The notes under the pieces are model-generated. The model had not been told where the DNA came from, ran no database searches, and was given only the letters and a program-made list of their open reading frames with translations. A program made the position numbers and the translations under genes. Below, one piece after another: positions 52,497 through 59,121 of a DNA stretch of 59,121 bases. The stretch's first letter is position 1, and the number at the start of each line of letters is the position of its first letter. This stretch comes from Euryarchaeota archaeon UBA346 (GTDB lineage Archaea; Thermoplasmatota; E2; DHVEG-1): contig DAJP01000050.1 in NCBI GenBank assembly GCA_002496355.1, forward strand, positions 1,810 to 60,930, in the 5' to 3' direction.

Positions 52497-52526
52497 AAAT
52501 AACCCTTAGAGCGTCGATGATGAATC

Positions 52527-53171
52527 ATGGCAGACAGTAAAACTGTAGAAGCAGTTCAAAAAGCAATTGAGGAATCAAAAAAACTCGAGCGGAAATTCAA
52601 ACAATCGGTAGACGTCGTCATAAACCTAAAAAACATCGATATGAACGATGCGAAGAACCGTGTCGAAGATGAAGTGATGCTTCCCCATGGCAGGGGAACC
52701 GAAGCGAAAATTGCTCTCTTTGCCAGTGGGGATCTTGCGCTCAAATCAAAATCTCATGTTGACTTATTAATAAAACCTGAGGAAATCGAGGAACTCGCCA
52801 AAGATAAGAAAAAATTCAAAAAGATCGCAGACGAGTATGATTTCTTCATCGCCGAGGCACCCTTGATGCCCACGATTGGTAAAACACTCGGTATCATCCT
52901 TGGTCCTCGAGGAAAAATGCCAAAACCCGTGCCACCAACCATCGATATCACCAGTATTGCGAAGAACCTACGGAAAACCGTGAAGGTTCGATCAAAGACT
53001 ACAAAAACCATCCATGCAACGGTCGGCAGAGAAGAGATGAGCACGGAACAGATTGCAGAGAACATTGACGCTATCTTGAAACGACTTGAAGGAAAACTTG
53101 AACGCGGAAAATTGAATATCGGCTCGGTGTACGTGAAAACAAGCATGGGGCCACCAATGCGAATAGGTTAA
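52527..53171 (+). CDS. rpl1: Ribosomal protein L1 (uL1)
   Basis: 214 residues, typical for archaeal L1. The family signature PTIGKTLGIILGPRGKMPKPVPP and the preceding ATEAKIALFASG-type region (RGTEAKIALFASGDLA) are intact. It binds 23S rRNA at the L1 stalk and helps tRNA exit. First gene of the L1-L10-L12 operon, with its own strong TATA box. The L10 ATG is 12 nt after its stop. Confidence 0.98.
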   Translation: MADSKTVEAVQKAIEESKKLERKFKQSVDVVINLKNIDMNDAKNRVEDEVMLPHGRGTEAKIALFASGDLALKSKSHVDLLIKPEEIEELAKDKKKFKKIADEYDFFIAEAPLMPTIGKTLGIILGPRGKMPKPVPPTIDITSIAKNLRKTVKVRSKTTKTIHATVGREEMSTEQIAENIDAILKRLEGKLERGKLNIGSVYVKTSMGPPMRIG

Positions 53172-53183
53172 AGGTGTTAGGTT

Positions 53184-54062
53184 ATGGCGCATGTCGCATC
53201 ATGGAAACACGGGGAGGTCTCAGAGATTACATCTCTGGTGACTCACCATAAAATCATCGGAATCCTTGATATCGGAGGTATTCCTGCTCCACAGCTTCAG
53301 CAGATGCGAGGTGGTATCCGAGCGAAAGCTCAGATCCGTGCATCGAAGAACACACTGATTTTAAAAGCATTAGACGAAGCGGAATCTCAGGTGAAAGGAA
53401 TCGGTGCCCTGAAAGATGAGGTGCACGGTCAAGCCGCTATCATCGCGACCGATATGAACCCGTTCGCATTATATCGAGAGATAAAAGCAACACGGAAGAT
53501 GGCCCCAGCAAAAGGAGGCGAAATCGCATCCCATGATATTGAGGTTCTCGCGGGGGACACTCCCTTCAAACCTGGTCCGATCGTCGGAGAACTTCAAAAA
53601 GTAGGGATCCCAGCCGCTATTTCGGAAGGAAAAGTCGTCATTAAGAGCGACAAAGTCCTTGTCGAAGCAGGACAGAAGATTTCACGGGAACTTGCTCAAA
53701 TGCTTTCTCGTCTCGATATTTTCCCTATTGAACTTGGATTGAAATTAAACGCCGTGTATGAACTCGGCGATATTTACCGACCAGACGTCCTTGATATTGA
53801 CATGGATCGGTTCATGGGCCAGTTACGAACAGCATCATTTACTGCATTAGGCCTCGCGATGGAGACCGGCTGGGCAAATCCCCAGACGATTCGTCCTCTG
53901 TTAGCAAAGGCATATCTGAGCGCACATACTCTTGCGGTGGAAAAGAACATTTACACCAAGGATACTATGAAGACGCTACTTGCCAAGGCACAACGTTCGA
54001 TGCTGTCTGTTTCATCACAGGTTAAACCTGTTAGTAAAGAGGGCGAAAAAACCCCAACCTAG
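53184..54062 (+). CDS. rplP0: Ribosomal protein L10/P0 (uL10), short C terminus
   Basis: 292 residues. The rRNA-binding N-terminal domain (LDIGGIPAPQLQQMRGGIRAKAQIRASKN) and the P0-specific insertion (LAGDTPFKPGPIVGELQKVGIPAAISEGKVVI) are clear. The helices that bind L12 dimers follow (FTALGLAMETGWANPQTIRPLLAKAYLSAHTLAVEKNI). The protein ends SVSSQVKPVSKEGEKTPT, without the acidic GLxALF-type tail found at the end of most archaeal P0 proteins; L12 downstream has that tail. Base of the stalk that recruits translation factors. Confidence 0.97.
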   Translation: MAHVASWKHGEVSEITSLVTHHKIIGILDIGGIPAPQLQQMRGGIRAKAQIRASKNTLILKALDEAESQVKGIGALKDEVHGQAAIIATDMNPFALYREIKATRKMAPAKGGEIASHDIEVLAGDTPFKPGPIVGELQKVGIPAAISEGKVVIKSDKVLVEAGQKISRELAQMLSRLDIFPIELGLKLNAVYELGDIYRPDVLDIDMDRFMGQLRTASFTALGLAMETGWANPQTIRPLLAKAYLSAHTLAVEKNIYTKDTMKTLLAKAQRSMLSVSSQVKPVSKEGEKTPT

Positions 54063-54077
54063 TAGGAGGACAAAGCT

Positions 54078-54377
54078 ATGGAGTATGTATATAGTGCGAT
54101 GCTTCTGCATTCCGCAGGCCAACCTATTAACGAAGAGAATGTAAAGAAAGTTCTCACTGCCGCTGGTGTAAAAACTGATGCCGCACGAGTAAAAGCACTT
54201 GTTGCTTCACTCGAGGGTGTCAATATTGACGAGGCGATAAAAGCAGCCGCCGTCCCAGTCGCAGCGCCTGCCGCAGCCGCAGCACCTGCTGAAAAGAAAG
54301 AGAAAAAGAAAGAAGAAAAGAAAGAAGAAGTTACTCAAGACGAAGCAGCAGCTGGACTTAGCGCGTTATTTGATTAA
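54078..54377 (+). CDS. rpl12: Ribosomal protein L12/P1
   Basis: 99 residues. N-terminal dimerisation helices (MEYVYSAMLLHSAGQPINEENVKKVLTAAG), an Ala/Pro hinge, a Lys/Glu charged region and the conserved C-terminal AAAGLSALFD that contacts GTPase factors. AGGAGG precedes the ATG. Last gene of the stalk operon. Confidence 0.98.
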   Translation: MEYVYSAMLLHSAGQPINEENVKKVLTAAGVKTDAARVKALVASLEGVNIDEAIKAAAVPVAAPAAAAAPAEKKEKKKEEKKEEVTQDEAAAGLSALFD

Positions 54378-54404
54378 AGATGCAGAGGTTGTCATCACAC
54401 AACC

Positions 54405-54424
54405 CTCTTCTTTTTGTTTTTTTC
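54405..54424 (+). terminator. T-rich terminator of the L1-L10-L12 operon
   Basis: TTCTTTTTGTTTTTTTCT-type tract starts about 28 nt after the L12 stop, the expected archaeal termination signal. Confidence 0.6.
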
Positions 54425-54507
54425 TCATCATATTTTTTCTAAAGAGCCCTCGTGATAGATTTTTCATACGACCATCATTTATAATGATTTTAAAAAAAAC
54501 AATGAAA

Positions 54508-54602
54508 GGTGGGGGACGGGATGCATTGGATGGGAGGAAAATGCCTTTAGTGGAAAGCAGATATCTAAAGATACCTCCCCAATGTCTATTGTGTCCCCCA
54601 AC
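54508..54602. ncRNA. 95-nt imperfect hairpin, candidate structured RNA
   Basis: In the 348-bp gap between L12 and the convergent protease gene. Four stems nest inside one another: GGTGGGGGAC (54508-54517) with GTCCCCCAAC (54593-54602, one mismatch); GCATTG (54523-54528) with CAATGT (54580-54585, one G-U); GGGAGG (54532-54537) with CCTCCC (54574-54579); CTTTAG (54545-54550) with CTAAAG (54565-54570). That is about 27 pairs around a 14-nt loop. The strand is undetermined; a small RNA, an RNA-level transcript boundary or a MITE-like insertion are all possible. No match to SRP, RNase P or 5S RNA is visible. Confidence 0.4.
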
Positions 54603-54725
54603 AACAAATAATCATGGAAAATAAATAGTTTTCCCCCACTGTTCCTTCTCCTGTTGATTTTTTGTATGCTTGAAGTGTCTGATAGGCCTCGCACAAGAGA
54701 TGAAAACAAGGGTTGTTATCCCTGT

Positions 54726-56576
54726 CTATTGGTAGCCTCCGGTCATCAGACTTGGGTCGCCAAGGAGCATGAATTCTTCAATTGTGAAATAATCTGGTCC
54801 GACGTTTTGGATATACGCATTTTGTGAGCTGGTCAACATCTGGCCAATGGTGATTCCGTCGGTATAGGCGTCGAAGAAATGCACATTCAGGTAACCAGCA
54901 CCGCCATACACACCATTGGAATCAACCCAGGTATATGCCGTTCGTGTCGATCCGATCGTCGCAATCGCTCCACCTTGCTCGTTTGCCAGAAAACTCCAGG
55001 CGAAACATTGGTAAAAATCATGGGGATCTGATGAGAGGCTGAAGATTCTGACCAAGGTATTAGTCATTTTTGGGTAATAGTTCCGCAGATCAGTGATATT
55101 GAAATCCAGTTTTGCCGTCAGACAGGCATCAAAGAAGATAATGGGTAGTTTATAGCCGTTTTTCAACCCTTTTAAATACGGGGTGTAATAGTAGATTTTA
55201 GCTTTTGTTATCGCGTTAGGTCGGGACGTCCCCCATCCATGTTCAAACCCGTGACCTGAATAGCTAACAAACCCAGCACCTTTATTGATTGCCCAGTTGA
55301 AATTAATGCGATGAAGATTGAATTTTGAGGTCCAAAGGAATGTCTGTTGGAAATCAGGCATCGTCTGAGCCACCTTGATATTCGTAATCTCTCCTTCGTA
55401 GACAAAGGGTGGAGCACCCATGCTCACGGGGAAGGTATCTCCCCCTGCAAGAATAAGGCGTTTGAACCAGATCTGATTTGAGGTCTCCTGCTCATAGACA
55501 ATGATTTTACTGACGACCGTTTGGACTTCTGTGACATCTGCGCAGGCGAGCCTTCCGATATGCACGTCCGCGTACAAATCAACACCGTCGAGATCGTAAC
55601 CGTCTTCATCGATCTCACCGAACCGATCATTCCCGTTTGCATCCCAGCTGCAGAAATCTCCATTCGCATCAAAAACGTCTCCATAGTAAAGATCTGATAG
55701 GAGGTCTTGTTCCCACCAAGATGCGTAGGTGAAACGGATCGGAAGTTTCTTCATGTCACCGACTAGCAGGACATACTTGGTATCCCACTCCTCGGCTGCT
55801 TCCTTGATGAAGTATTTGATCCGTTCAGCGTCATCTCGTCCATAATGCGAGCCGTAAATCTCCTCAAGTGGGACAAGGATGGTGGAGACACCATAGCTGT
55901 TCTTGTGGTTAATAAGCGGCTGCAACGACTCAGAAAATTCAGTAGGGGAGATGATCACTAAGGAGTACGGTTCTGAGGAAGCAGGAGCAGGAGCCCCCTC
56001 CGTATAGCTGATTTCAATGGTGAAATGAGTGCTATAGAGCAGCGTATCAGAATTTGGTGCATAACGAACGGGATTGATCTGGACGGTAACAAAGAGAGTA
56101 TGGTCATTGTCACTGTTTAACCCAGCCCCAGAGTTGACCGTGTACCATGATGTAGGGTACAATTGATCATTGCCATAGACATCCTCATTGAACACACCAT
56201 CCACTGGGACGAGTTGATCACCAATCTTTTGTTTGGTCGGAACCGGTCGAATGAGCTTTTCCACAATCATGGTCTGCATCGTCGATGGCTCAACATCAAC
56301 AGAGATGATCCTGGTTCCAAGAGGAAACTCAAAGGTTTTTGAGAACGTCGGCAACATGGGGCATCCTTCTACGGTGAGCACCCCGGTCGCCATATTGACA
56401 ATGATTTCACCAAGGTTATCCTTGACATTCAGAACCGGAACTGAGAAAGCAACCTGATCCACGAGAACTTCCTGTTCGACAGTATCCCTTTGAGCAATCG
56501 CAGGCATAACGTTAGCAATCAGTAAAAGAAGTAGTATTCCACCTATGATGAAAGTATGTATCTGCGTGTTCTTCAT
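54726..56576 (-). CDS. Secreted gingipain-like C25 cysteine peptidase
   Basis: 616 residues from the ATG at 56576, which follows AGGGGATAT; the longer in-frame start at 56633 lacks support. Signal peptide MKNTQIHTFIIGGILLLLLIANVMPAIA, a propeptide-like beta region to about residue 200, then the C25 caspase-like catalytic domain. Candidate dyad: His442 in SYSGHGFEHGW and Cys485 in FFDACLTA, the motif order of gingipains. An Asp/Gly-rich stretch (DANGNDRFGEIDEDGYDLDGVD) probably binds calcium. It probably digests extracellular protein. It lies in opposite orientation between the two ribosomal protein operons. Confidence 0.93.
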   Translation of the reverse strand: MKNTQIHTFIIGGILLLLLIANVMPAIAQRDTVEQEVLVDQVAFSVPVLNVKDNLGEIIVNMATGVLTVEGCPMLPTFSKTFEFPLGTRIISVDVEPSTMQTMIVEKLIRPVPTKQKIGDQLVPVDGVFNEDVYGNDQLYPTSWYTVNSGAGLNSDNDHTLFVTVQINPVRYAPNSDTLLYSTHFTIEISYTEGAPAPASSEPYSLVIISPTEFSESLQPLINHKNSYGVSTILVPLEEIYGSHYGRDDAERIKYFIKEAAEEWDTKYVLLVGDMKKLPIRFTYASWWEQDLLSDLYYGDVFDANGDFCSWDANGNDRFGEIDEDGYDLDGVDLYADVHIGRLACADVTEVQTVVSKIIVYEQETSNQIWFKRLILAGGDTFPVSMGAPPFVYEGEITNIKVAQTMPDFQQTFLWTSKFNLHRINFNWAINKGAGFVSYSGHGFEHGWGTSRPNAITKAKIYYYTPYLKGLKNGYKLPIIFFDACLTAKLDFNITDLRNYYPKMTNTLVRIFSLSSDPHDFYQCFAWSFLANEQGGAIATIGSTRTAYTWVDSNGVYGGAGYLNVHFFDAYTDGITIGQMLTSSQNAYIQNVGPDYFTIEEFMLLGDPSLMTGGYQ

Positions 56577-56735
56577 ATAATATCCCCTTGGAAAGAGCGA
56601 ATCAAATAGTCCTATATTAATCTTGATTCTCAAATCAATTTAACGAGGCTATTGTATTTAAGATTTGTTATAATAAAATTGGTCAAACACCAAGCGATTC
56701 TCACCCCATAAAAACCAGAGTTCTTGGAGAAGAGA

Positions 56736-56746
56736 CTTTAAATATT
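56736..56746 (+). promoter_or_regulatory. TATA box of the S12-S7-EF-2 operon
   Basis: CTTTAAATATT about 50 nt before the S12 ATG, leaving a leader of about 20-25 nt that carries GGTGA 4 nt before the ATG. Confidence 0.55.
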
Positions 56747-56792
56747 AAAAGCCGTATACTGCCTCACTTCCATCAGATAAAACAGGTGAACT

Positions 56793-57224
56793 ATGGGCAA
56801 AGGAATAAACGCCGCACGCCAACTAAAAAAAGCACGAAAGAACCAATTGTGGAACGACCGGTACTACAAAAAACGAATCCTTCATCTCAAAGAAAAAGCA
56901 GATCCACTCGGAGGCGTACCACAAGCGCGAGGCATCGTTATCGAAAAGGTTGGTATCGAGGCAAAACAGCCCAACTCAGCAATCCGGAAATGCGTCAAAA
57001 TCCAACTTATAAAAAACGGTCGGCAGATCACCGCGTTTGCCCCAGGCAACCATGCGATTGGATTCATCGATGAACACGACGAAGTCGTCGTCGAAGGCAT
57101 CGGTGGTCGGATGGGGCGAAGTTATGGTGATATCCCTGGCGTCCGTTTCAAAGTCATCAAAGTCAATGATGTCTCTTTAGACCAACTGGTAAAAGGAAAA
57201 ATTGAGAAACCAATGAGACGGTAA
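56793..57224 (+). CDS. rps12: Ribosomal protein S12 (uS12)
   Basis: 143 residues, the usual archaeal length. The decoding-centre signature KQPNSAIRKCVKIQL and GGVPQARGIVIEKVG are present. ACAGGTGAACT before the ATG provides the Shine-Dalgarno. The S7 ATG is 2 nt after the stop. An overlapping +1-frame ORF is spurious. Confidence 0.98.
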   Translation: MGKGINAARQLKKARKNQLWNDRYYKKRILHLKEKADPLGGVPQARGIVIEKVGIEAKQPNSAIRKCVKIQLIKNGRQITAFAPGNHAIGFIDEHDEVVVEGIGGRMGRSYGDIPGVRFKVIKVNDVSLDQLVKGKIEKPMRR

Positions 57225-57226
57225 CT

Positions 57227-57820
57227 ATGAGTGAAAAGAAAGACCCACAACCCAGTGCAGCATTCTTCCCGATGTTCTTAAAATACGACCTTAGCACAAT
57301 AAAAATCGAAGACCTAGGTCTGCAACGGTACATCAACCTCGAAAACAAGGATTTCTTCCTTGGTGCACCACATGCGAACAAGATGTTCGGGAAAGCAAAT
57401 GTCCCGATTATCGAACGACTCATCAACATCCTGATGAAAACCGAGATGTACACCGGGCAGAAGACCAAGGCATATACCGCGGTCCGCAAAGCATTTGAAA
57501 TCATCGATAAACGCACCAAAACGAACCCAGTCCAAGTCCTCATCGATGCGTTACAAAACGCAGCACCAAAAGAGGAAACAACCCGGTTACGGTTTGGTGG
57601 CATCATGGTTCCAAAAGCGGTGGATATCTCACCGCAACGCAGACTGGACATCGCGTTACGTAACATTTGCACGGGTTCCATGACTGCGAGTCATAAAAAT
57701 AAGAAGAGAATCGAGGCATGTCTTGCTGATGAGCTCTTCAAGGCTAGCAAGAATGATCCTGCATCTTTTGCGGTTGCAAAGAAAAATGATCTTGAACGGG
57801 TCGCCAAAGCAGCTCGATAA
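57227..57820 (+). CDS. rps7: Ribosomal protein S7 (uS7)
   Basis: 197 residues, archaeal type. Signatures: NVPIIERLINILMKTEMYTGQKTKAY and the C-terminal RRLDIALRNICTGSMTASHKNKKRIEACLADEL. It organises the 30S head and contacts E-site tRNA. EF-2 follows by 37 nt in the str-type order S12-S7-EF-2. Confidence 0.98.
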   Translation: MSEKKDPQPSAAFFPMFLKYDLSTIKIEDLGLQRYINLENKDFFLGAPHANKMFGKANVPIIERLINILMKTEMYTGQKTKAYTAVRKAFEIIDKRTKTNPVQVLIDALQNAAPKEETTRLRFGGIMVPKAVDISPQRRLDIALRNICTGSMTASHKNKKRIEACLADELFKASKNDPASFAVAKKNDLERVAKAAR

Positions 57821-57857
57821 AAAAATAAGATATGGATTTTTGAAGGTGTATAACACA

Positions 57858-59121
57858 TGGGGCGAAAAGAAGAGAATATTCAAAAAGCAACAGCGCTGAT
57901 GAATAAATTAGATCATATTCGAAACATTGGGATTGCTGCACATATTGATCATGGGAAAACCACGTTTTCAGATAACCTCATCGCAGGTTGCGGGATGATG
58001 AGCGAGGAGCTTGCTGGGAAACAACTGGTCTTAGATTACGATGAGCAGGAGCAGGCTCGTGGGATTACGATTAACGCGGCATCAGCATCCATGGTTCACA
58101 ACGTTGAGGGACAAGATTACCTGATTAACTTAATTGATACACCCGGTCATGTCGACTTTGGTGGTGATGTTACCCGTGCGATGCGAGCAGTAGATGGTTG
58201 CATCATTGTCGTCTGTGCCGTAGAAGGTGCGATGCCACAGACGGAAACGGTGATTCGTCAAGCGATTCGTGAAAAAGTAAAACCAGTATTATTCATCAAC
58301 AAGGTAGACCGACTTATTAATGAACTTCGAGTCACACCAGAAGAGATGCAAAATCGATTCATTAAAATCATCAACAGGTTCAACGAACTTCTCGATCGTG
58401 TTGTCCCTGATGAGTTCAAAGGGAAATGGAACGTGAAAGTCGATAACGGAACTGTTGCGTTTGGTTCCGCGTTCCATAACTGGGCGGTCTCCGTTCCCCG
58501 TATGAAAAAAACTAACTTAGGATTCAAAGATGTCTATAACTACTGTAAGGACAATGATCAGAAAACCTTAGCGAAACGATCCCCTATCCATGAAGTTGTT
58601 TTAGACATGGTTATTGGTCATCTCCCGTCACCGAATGTTGCACAAAAATATAGGATTCCGCATATCTGGAGAGGGGATTTGACTACCGCTCTTGGGAAAA
58701 GCATGGTCGAGTGTAATGAGAATGGACCGTTAGCGTTGATGGTTACGAAGATTATCCTTGATCCGCATGCCGGCGAGGTGGCGATTGGTCGGATGTTCAG
58801 TGGAAAGATCCAGCGTGGTCAGGAATTATATGTCATTGGCATGCCGAACAAGAATCGTGTCCAGCAGGTCAACGTCATGGTTGGACCCGACCGTATCCCC
58901 ATTGAGTATGTGAGTGCAGGAAATATTGTTGCCGCAACTGGTATCCGTGATGCGATCGCAGGATGTACCGTGACCGATAACCCTGAGGCTGAACCCTTTG
59001 AGCGTATCGTACATGTCTCCGAGCCGGTCGTCACAGTCGCTGTCGAGGCGAAAAATACAAAGGATCTTCCAAAACTCGTTGAGGTACTTCGATTAATCTC
59101 CAAGGCAGACCCCAGTATCCA
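57858..59121 (+). CDS. fusA: Translation elongation factor EF-2 (3' end outside window)
   Basis: The frame is open to the end of the window, giving the first 421 residues. G domain: G1 AHIDHGKTTF (about 28-37), a switch-I/G2 region ending in GITINAAS, G3 DTPGHVDFGG and G4 NKVDRL. Domain II follows (LALMVTKIILDPHAGEVAIGRMFSGKI). EF-2 drives ribosomal translocation with GTP, and its C-terminal diphthamide histidine domain would lie beyond the window. It probably belongs to the S12-S7 operon. Confidence 0.97.

Noticed and set aside
54508..54602. SRP RNA, RNase P RNA or 5S rRNA as identity of the hairpin
   Set aside because: Length and conserved cores do not fit: no SRP helix 8 tetraloop with its internal loop, no RNase P P4 core, and no 5S consensus.
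54370..54624. 84-codon plus-strand ORF after L12
   Set aside because: It overlaps the L12 stop, runs through the terminator tract and hairpin, has low-complexity composition and no family features.
56786..57073. +1-frame ORF over S12
   Set aside because: S12 is complete and conserved in the other frame; the overlap is composition-driven.
1..59121. CRISPR arrays, insertion sequences or rRNA genes
   Set aside because: No regularly spaced repeats, transposase, terminal repeats or rRNA signatures were found on either strand.

Overview
The window is archaeal. It carries archaeal-type ribosomal proteins L1, L10/P0, L12/P1, S12 and S7, EF-2, membrane-anchored LonB, archaeal CCA-adding enzyme, TiaS, CTP-dependent riboflavin kinase, NadM and NOG1-type GTPase, and many promoters look like TATA boxes about 25 nt before a leaderless or Shine-Dalgarno start. 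A Thermoplasmata-like lineage (possibly Thermoprofundales/MBG-D) is my inference, from the SDR-type threonine dehydrogenase, the secreted gingipain-like C25 peptidase, the large PKD/NosD surface proteins and the mix of archaeal and bacterial-type genes (NAD-dependent DNA ligase, MetF/MetV, class I aldolase). I see no mobile element, CRISPR array or rRNA.

Layout. 1-3.5 kb: 3' part of a multi-PAS histidine kinase plus a tightly linked unknown protein ending in a winged helix. 3.5-7.2 kb: large NosD/PKD surface protein. 7.3-13.7 kb, minus strand: RNA 2',3'-cyclic phosphodiesterase, PAP2 phosphatase and CCA enzyme; a TatD-like hydrolase; a small membrane protein; YchF-type GTPase and a bactofilin-like protein. 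13.9-17.5 kb, plus: LonB, NadM and a UbiA prenyltransferase. 17.5-27.6 kb, minus: an isoprenoid region with a large membrane protein, three more UbiA prenyltransferases, a CrtI-type desaturase, a geranylgeranyl-reductase-like flavoprotein and CruF. It looks like a carotenoid (possibly C50) and/or prenyl-lipid locus. 27.7-39.7 kb, mostly plus: MetV-MetF, an RND exporter, a small membrane protein, threonine dehydrogenase, aldolase, a TrpY-like ACT regulator divergent from trpB2, and pdxS-pdxT. 39.7-45.2 kb, minus: RAM-domain protein and small membrane protein; HTH-RibK-PolX-LigA-Cys-rich protein operon. 45.3-52.4 kb: NOG1 GTPase, HTH regulator, secreted arylsulfotransferase-like and CrtC-like proteins, tRNA-Gly(GCC), TiaS and an XRE-type regulator. 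52.5-59.1 kb: L1-L10-L12, a structured spacer, the gingipain-like protease, then S12-S7-EF-2 running off the window.

Three things stand out. (1) At least three and probably four genes (geranylgeranyl reductase, pdxT, tiaS, PAP2) have conserved N termini reachable only from AUA/AUC codons with Shine-Dalgarno-like sequences, because no AUG/GUG/UUG is available. (2) Four UbiA paralogues, CrtI, GGR and CruF lie within 11 kb. (3) There are non-coding signals: a 95-nt hairpin after L12, a dispersed element found three times near promoters, and palindromes between a TrpY-like gene and trpB2.
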